Numbered from the stretch's first letter, positions 21,720 to 33,900 are shown. The stretch is 64,000 bases of DNA from Notamacropus eugenii (GCF_028372415.1 NC_092875.1:51212771-51276770), one strand, 5' to 3'. Notes: generated by a model from the sequence alone, not told the origin. Program-made: numbers and translations.

Positions 21720-22960
21720 AAGGATCTGCCCCTCGAGTCCCCAGGATCTCAGACTGGGTGGGATGCCCCCACGTGGGATTCCCGGCTGCCCACTCCCTAC
21801 GTTCGCGAGGTCCCTCCAGGACCACGCCTAGGGGGTTCCCCCAAGACCTGTCCTATTAACTGCCAACACCCCTAGAGCAGATGAGCGCCGGGGAGGGGGC
21901 GGGTGGCCCCTGCCCGAGATACCCTCCCATTTAGTGTGCGTCATCCTGCAGGGGCCCGGTTACGGTGGCGTCCCTCGGACAGAACCGTATACGCAGTTTC
22001 GGAAGGCTCCAAGTTGGGGCCAGCTCCTCCCAGGGTGTGGAAAGGCCATAACCACAAACGAGAGGTAGAGGACCAGGCGTGCGAACACCGATCTGTAGTG
22101 CGCCTGCGCGCAAAGCACCCTGGAACTACCACTCCCGGTATCCTCTGCGTTGCTCTGCCGAGAGGGGGAGTGTGCCCTCGCCCTTCTGCATCCGGGCCCA
22201 GTTTATGGGATGTGTCTCCATGGCAACCTCCTTTCTCCACTCAGGCCCGGCCTGGGCTTCTTAAGGAAGCCGAGGGGAACTCTAGCGGAAGATTAAAATA
22301 ACACCCCGGGGCAAAATACTTGTTAGTACCCTCTACCTGTGGCGGTACCATAGCTCCAGGCTGAAAAGCCTGTGCAGGGCCCGCTAGTCCAGCCCCGCCT
22401 CATCTTACTCAGAGAGGTGGGGGCACTCTGGCAAGGATTCCTTGGGGGTCAGGGCCGTCCTCCTCCCCTGGAGAATCCGGAAAATGGAGTCCGCCGACCG
22501 CGGGGAAAGCGTGGAGGGTTCTGGGAAACGTAGTCTCCGGCGTTCGCCGAGAGGCCTCCAGGCGTTGGCCGCTTTCCGAGGTCCGTAGCCCCACCCCAGC
22601 CGAGCTGTGGTCGCCCAGCCTGGGCGTGAAGACCCTTACGGAGGCGGAACCGGGCCCCTCACCCCCAAAGGCAGCGAGCCTAAATACGCCTCCCCCTCCG
22701 CACTTTCCTATACCCGTGGGGCCCAAGAGAATCTCTTCCACGTGACAGCTCTTCCCATGCTTGGGCACCGCGTCTCCGACCCCACCTTCTCCAAAGTAAG
22801 CATCCTGGCGACTACCTATCCTTGTAGGGCACAGTGCCACCATTCTGCCCGTGCCCCTCCGCATCCATCCCAAGTCATTAGGGTTTTTCCTAAAAGCTGG
22901 GAACACCGCTTCGACGTGGGCCGACCCGAGGACGGTGGGGGCAGCTCTGGTCAGTCCCTT
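21720..22960. promoter_or_regulatory. Orphan CpG island with housekeeping and ciliary motifs
   Basis: CpG dinucleotides are dense here and rare on either side. Visible sites are: NRF1-type TGCGCCTGCGCG (22099-22110); a ZNF143/THAP11-type ACTACCACTCCCGGTATCC (22125-22143); an RFX X-box GTCTCCATGGCAAC (22214-22227); a second ZNF143-type site on the minus strand, ACTACGTTTCCCAGAACC (22517-22534); and an E-box CACGTGAC (22739-22746). This is the make-up of an active vertebrate promoter. No protein family appears in the open frames (for example 22409-22906 minus, 22607-23050 plus), which are composition artefacts. It may start a lncRNA, a first exon of a gene leaving the window, or a distant first exon of a neighbour. 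Confidence 0.75.
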
Positions 22961-23264
22961 CCTTGGGCACAGCCGGTCTCCCTTTATGCGCCCTGCCCGC
23001 CTGCCCGCCTGCCCTCCAACCAGCTTGTTTCGCTATGTCACACCATATAAGAATCTGACACAGATTTTTAGTCCGTTAAAAAAACACCCCTATTTTTCTG
23101 ATGCGCCGGACTCTTTTTAGGTCATTTGTATGCAGCGTCTCCACCCTGGCCGGGTAGTAAGAGTTGCTCAACCGGGATTCTCTGCTTGACCTGTGCCCCG
23201 ACCCCACCCCCCCTCTGCTGCCCCGTGGCTGACCTTTCTCCATCCATCATCCAGTCCACCACAA
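22961..23264. other. Non-coding stretch beside the CpG island
   Basis: Three tandem GCCCGCCT-like units at about 22996-23012; otherwise nothing recognised. Confidence 0.45.
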
Positions 23265-23960
23265 AACAACAGACATTTATTAAGTATACTACTGAGGGCC
23301 TTGCCCTAGGGCAGGATAAAAGTGTAGATAAGACATAAAGGCTACTTCTAGGGAGCCTGGAGTCAGCTGGGTAAATGAGACTAAAAGACAAATGAATCCA
23401 AGTTACATGCCAAGTGCCTCGAAGACAGAAGGGAAGAAGTCCCATACTAAGTAGGCAATGGGAGTAGACAGCTGTCTTGGGCTTTAAAGGACTGACAGGG
23501 ATTCAGTAGGCCAAGGAGGGGGAGAGAGGGCAGAGGCAGGAAAGCCTTGGGGATTGTCCAACATTTTGGCTGGAGAATAGAATGAACTGGAAAAGTTGAA
23601 TGGTGCCAAGTTGTGGAGGGCGTTAAATGCCAGGCAGAGGAATCTGAATTTTACTTGGGAGGCAAAAGAGTGGCATAGCCAGATCTGTGCCACTGATGTG
23701 TAAGAAACATTATTTTGGCAACAGGGATGGATTCAGGGGGGCAGTAAATGATGGTGGGAAGACCTTTTAGGAATGAGAATCTGGGAATATATACACACAC
23801 ATATATGTATAATCTCTAAGTTTTCAAACGCGAGGCAGACTACCACAGCTGAAGACAGTGGGGTCATAAGGAAGCACTGGATTAGGAAGGAAATTAGTGA
23901 ACTTGACTTTTAAAATGTTGAGTTTGATGTGCCAGTGGAAGATCCAGGTGGAGACATTTT
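23265..23960 (-). repeat. L2 LINE
   Basis: Antisense L2 from the tail (AACAACAGACATTTATTAAG) through GGAGAATAGAATGAACTGGAA, GTGGAGGGCGTTAAATGCCAG to TTGAGTTTGATGTGCCAGTGG. Confidence 0.8.
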
Positions 23961-24139
23961 GTAAAGATATGAGATGCATGCATGCCTGGAGTTCAGAAGT
24001 GAGTTTAAAAGTGGAAATATATTTCCTAATAATTATAATTATTTCTTAATTTCTTAATAATATCATTTCCATAAGAGTAGAGAGAATTATTATATCTCAG
24101 TAATATCAGCACCATTTTCTGGCTCTCTTGTCAAATGAT

Positions 24140-24285
24140 GGGTTTAATCACAGCTTTTCTACTTACTGTGTGACCCTGGACAGGGCACTTCAAGCTTGGA
24201 CTTGGTCTTCTCATCCACAGAATACGATGAGTGGATTACCTCACCTCCAAAGTCTCTTCCAGCTCTAACTCTATGATCCTGCTTA
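24140..24285 (+). repeat. CORE-SINE (MIR-like)
   Basis: CTACTTACTGTGTGACCCTGG, then TCTTCTCATCCACAG and CCAGCTCTAACTCTATGATCC. Confidence 0.75.
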
Positions 24286-24339
24286 GGAAAGATGACAGCT
24301 CACACTTCCATGGCACCTGCAATTTCCTAAACCTTTCCT

Positions 24340-25210
24340 CAGGACAATCCTGTCCTGATTGGTTCTCTCCTCTTTTCTCTCTCTTATAGTCTTGGTGAAA
24401 TCACTAACTCCCATGGGTTCAGCGGTCATGTCTATGAAGATGATCCCCATATCTACATATCCAAGCCTTATTTCTTTCTTGACCTACAGTTCCATATCAC
24501 CCAGTGCCAGCTGGACATCACCTGGATATCCCATCTGTATCTTAAACACAACATGTCCAAAATAGAACCTGCCCCTCTTCCTAACTTCCCTATTTCTATT
24601 CAAAGCACCATTACCCTTCTGGTCACCCAGGTTCCTAACACTGGAAGCATCCTCAGCTCTTCCCTCTACCCTCCCCCCCCATATCCAGTCAATTGTTAAG
24701 TTTTACTGATTCTACCCCCAAAATATCTTTCATGTCTGTTCCCTTCACTCAACTTTTCCACTCACTGAACACAGCATAGTGCCTGGCTGTAATGGGTGAA
24801 ATAAATGCTTGTTGACAACCACTGGAATTCAGACCTCTGGGTCTACTGCAGTAACCTTTTTTTAAAACAGCCTCTTAACTAGCTTCTCTCTCCAGGCAAT
24901 CCTCCACTCAGCTGTTAAATACTTTCTATGGTTCCTTCTTGATTCTAGAATAAAAAATAAATTCTACTTGGCATTTACAATCTGACTGCAATCTGTCTTT
25001 CTGGACTGGTTTCATGGTATCTCTCCCAAACACCCCCACACATTCTACCTTCAGTCAAACTGGAGATAGTGACAGACTATCTCCATGCCTGGAATGCTCT
25101 CCCCTCTCACCTCAACCTTTTGGAATCTCTAGGTCCCTTTAAGGCCAAGCTCAAGTGCTATCTCTGACATAAGGCCTTTCTTGGTGGTCTCAGCTGTTGG
25201 TGTTCTCCTC
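24340..25210 (+). repeat. L2 LINE
   Basis: Sense L2 ORF2 end: ACTAACTCCCATGGGTTCAG, TCTATGAAGATGATCCCCATA, CTTAAACACAACATGTCCAAA, then tail blocks ATGCCTGGAATGCTCTCCCC and AAGGCCAAGCTCAAGTGCTA. An L2-like AATAAATGCTTGTTGA near 24800 suggests two overlapping copies. Confidence 0.8.
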
Positions 25211-25214
25211 TCCA

Positions 25215-25275
25215 GTATTACTTTATATATACACACATACACACATGTATGTGTGTATACACACACAGAGACATA
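25215..25275. repeat. TA/CA/TG microsatellite
   Basis: TATATATACACACATACACAC followed by ATGTATGTGTGTATACACACA, partly self-complementary. Confidence 0.8.
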
Positions 25276-25529
25276 TAGTATTAATTATCTGAAGAAAATG
25301 AAACCATGCTGACTGGCCTGACTACAAATTTATCTATCAACTGGGCCTTCATTGCAGCATGGTAATTCACAGGCCTACTGTCCACAGCAGCTGTTCCAAA
25401 TCTCTGCTCCCACAGCATTTCCTCCCCAACTTTCTCTACTGAGGACTTCACCTCATACTTCACATAAAAATTTGAGACCATCCACTCAAATTGAGACCAT
25501 TCACTTCCCTTCTCCACATCTCACCTTAC

Positions 25530-26262
25530 ACATCTTCCTCCACTATTTTTCTCCTTCATTCCAGTCTTGGATTAAGAGATGGTTCTTTTTGCTGAGGCAA
25601 ACCCTTCTATATATACTGTTGATCCCATCCCCCTCCTGACTTCTGCAGAAAATTGCCCCCATCTTCTCACTTATCTTCAATCTCTCCCTATCTCTTGGCT
25701 CTTTCCCCACTACCTATAAATATGCCCCTCACATGATCCTACCACTCTAGCCAGCTACATCTCCCTCCCTTTGTAGTTAAACTCTTTGAGAAAGCTGTTT
25801 ACAATTGGTGCCTCCACTTCCTTTCGGTCTTCTAATCTCCCAGCAATCTGGCTTCCGACTTCATTCAACTGAAACTGCCCTCTCTAAAGTTAACAATGGT
25901 CTCTTCATTCTTTCCCCAGTCCCCATCCTCCAGACTTCTCTGTAACATTTGACACTGCTGATCAGCATCTCCTGCATATTCTCTCCTCCTAGGTTTTCAT
26001 GAGACTGCTGGTTCTTTTCTCTGTTCCTTCTTAGCATCTTTGCAGGGTTTTTATCCACCAACCACAGCTATACACCCCAAAGCTCTGCCCTGGGCCCCCT
26101 TCTCTTTCCACTCTACATCATCTCCCTAGATGAGCTCATCAATTCCTATGGGTCCAATTATCATCTCTATGCATATAATCCCCAGACATATATAAGCTGC
26201 CTTAGTCTCTACTCAGCTAGTCATGCATCTCCCTCTGCCTCTTAGACATGTCAAACTCGATA
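25530..26262 (+). repeat. L2 LINE, 5' piece of a split copy
   Basis: Sense L2 coding region: AATCTCCCAGCAATCTGGCTT, ACATTTGACACTGCTGATCA, TTTCATGAGACTGCTGGTTC, CTGCCCTGGGCCCCCTTCTC, CTATGCATATAATCCCCAGA. It stops at CTTAGACATGTCAAACTC and resumes at 26945. Confidence 0.85.
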
Positions 26263-26944
26263 TAATAGAGTGTTTCACAGATAACACATGGAAGGCATTG
26301 GAGTTTTGGGACTCCAGCCTCTAACAGGTTCACTCTTGATTGGGTCAGACAGGGGACACCTTTGGAGGGTTAATAATCAGTTTTACTCCAGTCTTCTCAA
26401 AGGGTTGCTGATAATGGAAGCACTAACTCCCACAGCATTCCCTCATCACCCTTCTGGCAGGGGTGGGTTAGAAGTGGGAGCAAATACCTCTGCTTCTCAG
26501 TTGGGGTCAATTGAGACAGGCACAGCTTGAGCACTCCCCTAAATCTTTCAAGCCTCAATGGGGGCTGTCTGAGGAAGGTACATGCATTCCTCTATGCATG
26601 ACCCATGATTTCCCCTATGGTTTTCCTTATAGATTCCCAATGGTTTTCTCACTCACTGACCAATGCCCACTTGCTTTATAAGGCAACAAAAAGGCATCTT
26701 GCCAACATTAAGTTTGCAGGTTAACTTTAGCAAAATCATCATTCTGCACAAACGTAGCATTACATTGTCACCCCTTATCTCATGGTACAGCCTCAGTAGG
26801 ACTCCCTGTCACTTAGGATTCTAGGAATTACTATCTAGGATCCTGGAGACTATTCTGGGAGTTATCTAACATCTGGAAACTAGACATTGCCATGGCCATG
26901 GATCCTGGGGAACTGAACCCTAAAAATACATTTAGGCATCTAAA
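26263..26944. mobile_element. Unclassified insertion inside L2
   Basis: About 680 bp interrupt a single L2 copy: the L2 phrase ...AGACATCTCAAACTC | AACATGTCCAAAAC... is split here. The insert has no long frame. TTATAAAGCAAG on the minus strand (about 26680) is TATA-like, so an LTR of an unknown family is possible. I could not fix a target duplication. Confidence 0.55.
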
Positions 26945-28050
26945 AATGCCACATGTCCAAAACAGAACTCCTCCTTAACCCCAACTTTATCCTTCCAAAA
27001 TCTACTATCAAGGGTACCACATTCCTCCCAGTCACCCAGGCCTGCAACCTTGGTGTTGCGCTCTCACCACATGTCCAGACCTTTGCCAAATCTCATCATT
27101 TCTACGTTCAGAAGACCTTTTGTATATGTCCTCTCTCTACACTCACATCACCACAGTCGAGTCACCTTGAACCTGTACAACTGCAATCTTCTGCCTTTAA
27201 GTCTCTCTCATCCCAATCCATCCTTTGCTCAGCTATCAGTGATTTTCCTAAAAAGAAGGCCTGACATCCTTTACTCTCTGAGCTCCAGTGGTTTCCTGTT
27301 TCCTCTAGGATCAAATACAAATTCCTCTGTTTGGCACGTGAAGCTCTTTATAATTTGTTGTGGAGTTTTTTGGGGGGAAGAGGTAGAAGCAATCAGGGTT
27401 AAGTGACTTGCCCAGACTTGAGCTCAGGTTCTCCGGAGTCTAGGGCCAGGGCTCTATCTTCTTCACCACCTAGTTACTCCTTATAAGTTTTCAGGCTTTG
27501 TTCTTGCCTCTTACACCCATCCAATGGCACTGGTCATCATGCTGTTGTTGCCCATGGCCCTCCATCTCCCCATCCAACATGCTCTGCCTGTATCTTGTAC
27601 ATACATAGTTGGCCGTATGCCATCTCCCTGTTAGACTTGGAGTTTCTTGAGAGCAGGGAGTGCATTCTTACCTTTCTTTGCATCCCTAGCATTCAGCACA
27701 GTGCCTACACTTGGTATATTCTCAGTCATGCTTTCTGGCCATGTGCTTTTGCCTCAGCTCTGCCCCATGTCTGGAATGCTTCAACCCCCTCACCTCTGAA
27801 GTTCCCCTGCACTGCTCCAAACTCTTCTATCTTCTACAAAAGGCCTTTCCTGGGGCCTCTCTGGTCCCTCTCCCCAGGGGCTCATGCCTTCCTTTTTTAA
27901 ATGACCTTCCATCTACCCTGTAGGTATATATTTTGTATGTGCCCAGTTATGTCCACACTGTCTCCTCCATTAGAAGGTGAGCTCTTCTTGCCTTTCTTTG
28001 TATCTTCAGCACTTTGCTCAGTGCCTGGCATGTACTGGGCACTTCAAGAA
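26945..28050 (+). repeat. L2 LINE, 3' piece, carrying a SINE
   Basis: Resumes with ACATGTCCAAAACAGAACTCC, then CCCAGTCACCCAGGCCTGCAA and GTGGTTTCCTGTTTCCTCTAGG, and ends in two L2-type tails (27640-27720 and 27960-28050), so more than one copy may be merged. About 27355-27478 is an antisense SINE fragment (GTTAAGTGACTTGCCCAG; CTCTATCTTCTTCACCACCTA). Confidence 0.75.
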
Positions 28051-28059
28051 ATACAAATT

Positions 28060-28205
28060 ATGCTGAGTTAAACCAGGAGGTATGTCGTGTAAGCGTTATT
28101 ATCTACACTTAAGCAATGACTGATGTTTAGTGAGTGACTTTTGCATAAGTGGCAGAGCCTGGACCCGAGATCTTCTAGTCTCAAATGCAATGACCTCCAC
28201 AGCAT
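28060..28205 (-). repeat. CORE-SINE fragment
   Basis: AAGTGGCAGAGCCTGGACCCG, then CTCAAATGCAATGACCTCCAC, the antisense 5' half of MIR-like SINEs. Confidence 0.5.
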
Positions 28206-28600
28206 ACATAACTGCCCTTTTCCCCTGCTTGTCTCTTGCCATCTTATCCATCCTTCAGGGTCTATCACAAACACAACGTCCTTCATGACGCCTTCATAGA
28301 TCCTTCTAGCCAGTGTGGTTCTAACCCTCACCTGACCGTGGGTCACTTAGAACTCCTCTTGTGCATGTATCATACTTGGTGGAATGAGGTTCTTTGTATT
28401 TTATCTCCTCTGCAAGACTGTAAATGCCTTGAGGAGTTTATACTTTGTCTTATTTAAGATCTCTACTCCAACTTGAGTCACGGAGCTTTGCATATAGGAG
28501 ATGACGTTTTCATTTTTGCTTTTGAATTCCTGAGCATGTAGGAGGCACTTAAGGAATGATTATTGAACTGAACCGAATTAATGAGTGATTCTTGAATAGA
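28206..28600 (+). repeat. L2 LINE 3' end
   Basis: CCATCCTTCAGGGTCTATCAC, TCCTTCATGACGCCTTCATAG, ACTGTAAATGCCTTGAGGAG, then GCACTTAAGGAATGATTATTG. Confidence 0.65.
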
Positions 28601-28829
28601 TAAGATGTCCAGTGGATGATGGGTCAGTAGCCACATCGTGTGTGTAAACAGCAGCATGTAATAATAGTAGACTACAGTGGGGGGCTAGGAAAACCTTGAT
28701 CTTCTACTTTCTATTTTATTATTAGATACATATAAGATGATTCTTGTATATCAAAGCAAAGTTTCATTTGTTTTATCATTAGCACATAATATTTTAAAAA
28801 CTTATTTTCAAAAACAAAATCTAGTTGAT

Positions 28830-29010
28830 TTGTTTTTAGATTCCAAGGAGAAGATTGCCTCACAAGTGTTTTACATATCTCATTTGATCTTTGTTATATT
28901 TGTTGAAGAAAGTAGAGCAGACATAGGCCAGGAAACAGGCCCAGAGAAGCTCGATGAACTGACTGAGCCCTCCTAGGAGCCCAAGCCCCTGATTCCCAGG
29001 CCAGGGTTCT
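28830..29010 (-). repeat. CORE-SINE (MIR-like)
   Basis: TCATTTGATCTTTGTTATATT, CAGGAAACAGGCCCAGAGAAG and CCAGGGTTCTTTCTCCTAC in antisense MIR order. Confidence 0.6.
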
Positions 29011-29832
29011 TTCTCCTACAGCAAAAGAAACATTTCCTGTTGTCTAACCAAAAAAGTGAGAAGAAACTGAGCTTCAGTCAGCCAAGCTAAAGGAATCCCC
29101 CTTCTTAACATGTTATGAGTTAAAGGCACATCTAAGATAAGGTGAAAAGAGCCTCTTGGATTCTAATGATGCTACTGTTGGCTGATCCTTGAGAAGTCAG
29201 TGGCTTGCAGAACAGCGCAACCATCCACAAAGCTACATCCCCCATGAGGGCTTGGCAAGGTTTACAACTTAAGCTAACCTGAGGAAGATGGTATTTGGTC
29301 CTCAATCTGCAGAACAAGCCCTGGACAGCTGAGAAGTCCTAGGCTTTGCCCACAAATACTGGCAATTCCACAATTTCCCACCAACAAAAAAACCTGGTGC
29401 TCTGAGGTTTGAGGAGAAGGGACAGTCACAGAGCTGAGGATACCAGAACCTGCTCAGTCAGTTTCTCAACTTTCCCTCTCTATGAATTATGAATAGCAAG
29501 GTTATTTCCATAGGTGGCAGTGCCTGAACTATCTCTCTGAATCTACTATGACCCTGCTGGAGTTTTGCAAAACAAGAGGTCAAAAGATGTCTCACTGCTG
29601 TCCGATCTGAAGAGCCCTTCAGGCCCACATACTTCCAATGGTCTCATTCCTTTAAATTAAACCTATGCCCTGCTATGTTTCACCTAGGCAGTAGCAATTT
29701 TTGGATCTCTTTCTTAAATTTCCATAGTCATATTATTATTCTGAATAATTAAAAACCCAGCTTTTATCCTAATGACCCCTGCTTTGATCAAGAGTTTTCA
29801 CATTCATGTGTTCCTCAAACAAGTCATCAACA
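29011..29832 (-). other. 3' flank of PEX11G, probable 3' UTR
   Basis: No repeat or gene is recognised. The PEX11G stop codon ends at 29833, so the nearest part should be 3' UTR. No AATAAA is seen close by on the minus strand; the first one I notice is at 28715-28720, so transcript end is uncertain. Confidence 0.5.
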
Positions 29833-30064
29833 TCAAGAGTCATCCGGCTTTTCAGAGTGAGACCCAGATGCTTGGTACACACTAATGAGAGAGGATATGG
29901 TGCCCATGAGACCCACAAGCCATGAAGGAAATCGTCCTGCCCAGAGGAATCCTGGAGGCAACCAGTGGATGGCATTGGCTAGATCAGCCAAATTGCTAAG
30001 AAGGGTTAAAATTTCTGACTTCACCTGAGTTTCAATCATCTTCTTTTGTCTTCTAAAAGATTTG
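29833..30064 (-). CDS. PEX11G: PEX11G exon 5 and stop
   Basis: Completes S164 and encodes 165-240, ending in TGA at 29835-29833. I chose the acceptor TTTCACAG (AG at 30066-30065) because a strong pyrimidine tract precedes it and the resulting length matches human. TTTTAG 12 bases further in would also keep the frame and drop four residues. The exon holds SNLADLANAIHWLP and WAGRFPSWLVGLMGTISS, the most conserved part of the protein. Confidence 0.93.
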
Positions 30065-30399
30065 CTGTGAAAGACAGAAAAAGAAAAGGTGCTAAATGCT
30101 TAGTTTTTTACTCCACAAGAGTCAAGTCTATGATAGCACATGTCATCGAGGACATAGAAGACAAGGTCACAGAAACAGAATTTTTGAGCTGGGAGGGGCC
30201 TCCTCAGAAGCCATCTAATGCAACCTAGACCCAAGAATGACACTCAAGGAGGAGTTAGCTAGCCTTTGTTTGAAAACCCCCTGCCATCTCCAAAAGCTGT
30301 CTAGTCTACTCTTGGACCATTCTTAATGGTTAGGAAGCTTTTCCTGTCCCCAGCCTCAGTTGGCCAATTTGCAGCTTCTCCCCATTGCTTCAGAACCTG

Positions 30400-30454
<55 letters not shown>

Positions 30455-30870
30455 GTCTCTTAAGTATGAGAAGTCGGCTACTGTCTCCCCTCTAAGCCTT
30501 CTCTTCTCCAGGCTCGATGTCCCCAGTTCCTTGAGCTGAGCTTCACAAGGTCCTTCCTGGTCCTCATTGTAGCATATTAGAATCCTTCCTAAAATGGGGC
30601 TCCCAGAATGTGGCCTGACCAAAGCAGACTATGGAGGGGAGATAAGCCAATTGTAATTGCATTAATCTGACCTATCTCCAAGGCCCAGGGGAGCTCTGCA
30701 GACCACTTGTGTTAAGGGCTGGAGAAAGATGTAAACAAGTCTGAGGTAGTCAAAACAGAAAATGCTTGTGTCCTAAGAAGGAATTCCATAGGGAGGCAGA
30801 GTGGTGAAGGAGCATCAGTATTAGCCCAGGAGGCCAGAGACCAAAGGTCATACTCCAAGGCAGAGTGTGA

Positions 30871-30910
<40 letters not shown>

Positions 30911-33900
30911 AAGGTGGGGGGAGTGGGGGAGAAGAGAGAGGCTCTTTGTTGGTAAAGCATCACCGACTTCAAATCCCAACTTAAACGCTTACTGTGTGAC
31001 TTCATACAGCTCCACCTCTTAGAAGCTCAGTTTACTCTTCTACCTCATGGGGCTAGTGAAGGAAGCATCTGCAAAACATAGGGTCCTAGGGATGTGACCT
31101 CATCTGTCTTTTGAAACATTATCATACCTTATATTTATATAAGGCTTTTAACTCTTCACAGTCTTTTCCCAAGAATTATCTTCTTTGGGTGCCATAATGC
31201 TATTGTGAGGAGGTTGAAATAGGTATTACTTTCTCTGTTTTACAGATAAGGAAACTGAGATACCGACAAGTTAAAAGATTTCCCCAAATTCACATGTCAA
31301 GTTAGTGAGTCAGCATTAGAACCTGAGTCTTTTGGTATTCAACTCTTTTCTCTTTCTAATGTGACCCTGGACATTTTATTATAAAGAAAATAAAATCTTT
31401 CCACTGACCTACAGAGATGGCATAGTAACTATGGAAAGAGCCCTAGACTTGGTGTCAGAAGACCTTGTCAAGGTCTGACACTAGCAGTGTCGGTGACTGT
31501 AAAGAAGAATAATACTTGATCTTACCAACCTCACAGGAAATTATTTTGTAAACCCTTAAAACACTATATAAAAGAATTTCAAGTATAATTCTGGCATAAT
31601 CAAGTACTTGGAGTTAGGAAGACTTGAGTTCAAATCCACACTGGACTATGTGGCTAGCAGTAAGACTATGGATGAGTCGTAAGATTTCTCAGGGCCTAAC
31701 GCAATTCTCTGAGGCTTATTCAACATGCAAGTTGATTCATTCAACCATCCGTTACTTACTAAGCACCTACTATGTATTAGGCATTGTCCTAGCCCTGACC
31801 TCAAGAAGTTAGTTGTCTTCCATTCCAGGGGGCTGGGAACAAGGAACAACATATTTATAACCAGAGAGAAACAAGGTCATTTCTGGAGGGGTCAGGAGAA
31901 GCTTTCTGTAGGAGACAGACCTTGAGCTGAGCTTTATAAGAAGTTAGAGATTCTATAAGGCATAGGTTAGGAGGGTGTGTATTCCAGGTAAGGACATGGA
32001 GATGAGAGATGGACATGGGCATGTACAAGGAAGGCCAAAAAAGTCAGTGTGGCCAGGATGTAAACGTGTAAATGGAAGTAGTATGCAAAGAACTTGTCAA
32101 GGAATATTTCAATCAGGAGAAGGGCCTCAAAAGTTAAAGTGAGGCTATTGATCAGAGAAATGCAAATCAAAACAACTCTGAGGTACCACATCACACCTAT
32201 CAGATTGGCAAACATGACAGAACAGGAAGAAGATAAATGTTGGAGAAGAAGTGGGTGAGATGGAACACTAATGCATTGCTGGTGGAGCTGTGAGATGGAA
32301 CACTAATGCATTGCTGGTGGAGCTGTGAGCTGATCCAACCATTCTGGAGAGCAACCGAGCAATTTGGAACTATGCCCAAAGGGCTACAAAAATAAGCATA
32401 CCCTTTGACTCAGCAATATTGCTTCTAGGATGGTATCCCAAAGAGATCATAAAAATGGGAAAGGGTCCCACATGTACAAAAATATTTATAGCAGCACTCT
32501 TTGTGGTGGCCAAAAACTGGAAATCAAGGGGATGTCCATCAGTTGGGGAATGGCTGAATAAATTGTGGTATATGAATGTAATGGAATACTATTGTGCCAT
32601 AAGAAATGATGAACAGGAAGACTTCAGAGAGGCCTGGAAGGAGTTATATGAACTGATGCTGAGTGAAAGGAGCAAAACCAGGAGAATTTTGTACACAGCA
32701 ACAACCACAGAGTTCGAGGAACTCTTCTGGTAGACAGTCTTTCATACAATGCAAGGACCTAAAAATTCCCAATGGACTTTTGAGGCAAAATGCCTTCCAC
32801 ATCCAGAGAAAGAACTATGGAATTGGATTGCAGAATGAAGCAGACCATTTTCTTTTGTGTTATGTTTTGTTTTGTTTTATGGTTTCTCCCATTCACTTTA
32901 ATTCTTCTATTCAACATGACGATGGTAAAATTGTATTTAATAGGAATGTATGTGTAGAACCTATATAAGATTGCAAGCCGTCTTGGGGAGGGTGTGGGGA
33001 AGGAGAGAAAAAAATCTGGGATATATGGAAGTGATTGTAGAACACTGAAAACAAATAAAATAATTATTTAAAAAAAAAAAGAATAAAGTGAGGCTTGTAT
33101 TTTCTTCTAGAGGCCAGAGGGAGCCCCAGGACTTCCAGGCAAGTGACTCTGTCAGACCTGGACATCTGTATGGAGGACAGCTGGGGGCAGGAGACCAATT
33201 AGGATGCTACTGCATTGAGGCCCTGAATCAGGGTAATGGGCACATGAGCACAAGGAAGGGGCTTTATCTATGGATTGCAGTTTGCCTCAGTGGTGGCAGT
33301 GCCCACACAGACAGAATCACAGATCATTGATACATAAATGAGTTAATGGTACTTCCTCATTATAATCACTATTTATTCTGCTATCAATTCAACAAGTATT
33401 TATAATAATACTACCACCTCTATAGCATTTTAAGGCTTACAAAGCACTTTCCTCACAATAGCCCTGTAAGTATCTCAACCCCATTTCAGAGATGAAGACA
33501 TTGAGGCATGGCAGAGTTAGGAGCCCCACTGTGGGCCACACTGACACTAACCACTAAGAAAGCCAAGGTACCAAGTCCAGAGAATTCTGAGCATGATCCC
33601 CCCCTGGTGTCAGGCCCTGCCAGCTTACAGGCCAAAGTGTAAAATAACCAAGCTGTATTTTCATTTGGAGTTATGGGCTTCCACAAAGCTCTTTGGATCA
33701 GGTACCACTGGTTCTGTGGCTTTGGAGGGGAAGACAGGGGCAGGATACAAAAAGACAGAGCAGCTCAGTGATCTTGAGCAAGTCTCTTCCCTTCTTTGAG
33801 CCTCAGATTCCCCCCTGGACAGCCTCAATTTCCCTTCTGCAGAAGGAAGAGACTGGTTTAGATCAGGTATTTTTACCCTGGGGTCCATGAACTTTTTTTT

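Larger units (their letters stand above)
31716..33290 (-). repeat. L2 LINE, split by an L1
   Basis: 31716-32134 (CCGTTACTTACTAAGCACCTA, GCATTGTCCTAGCCCTGACC) and 33096-33290 (CTGTCAGACCTGGACATCTG, GAGACCAATTAGGATGCTAC) are consecutive parts of one antisense L2. Confidence 0.75.

Noticed and set aside
22409-23050. Long frames on both strands in the CpG island
   Set aside because: High GC removes stop codons by chance; no family resemblance or start context supports them.
30413-30909. Regular repeats that might suggest a CRISPR-like array
   Set aside because: They are plain AC and GT microsatellites with no spacers.
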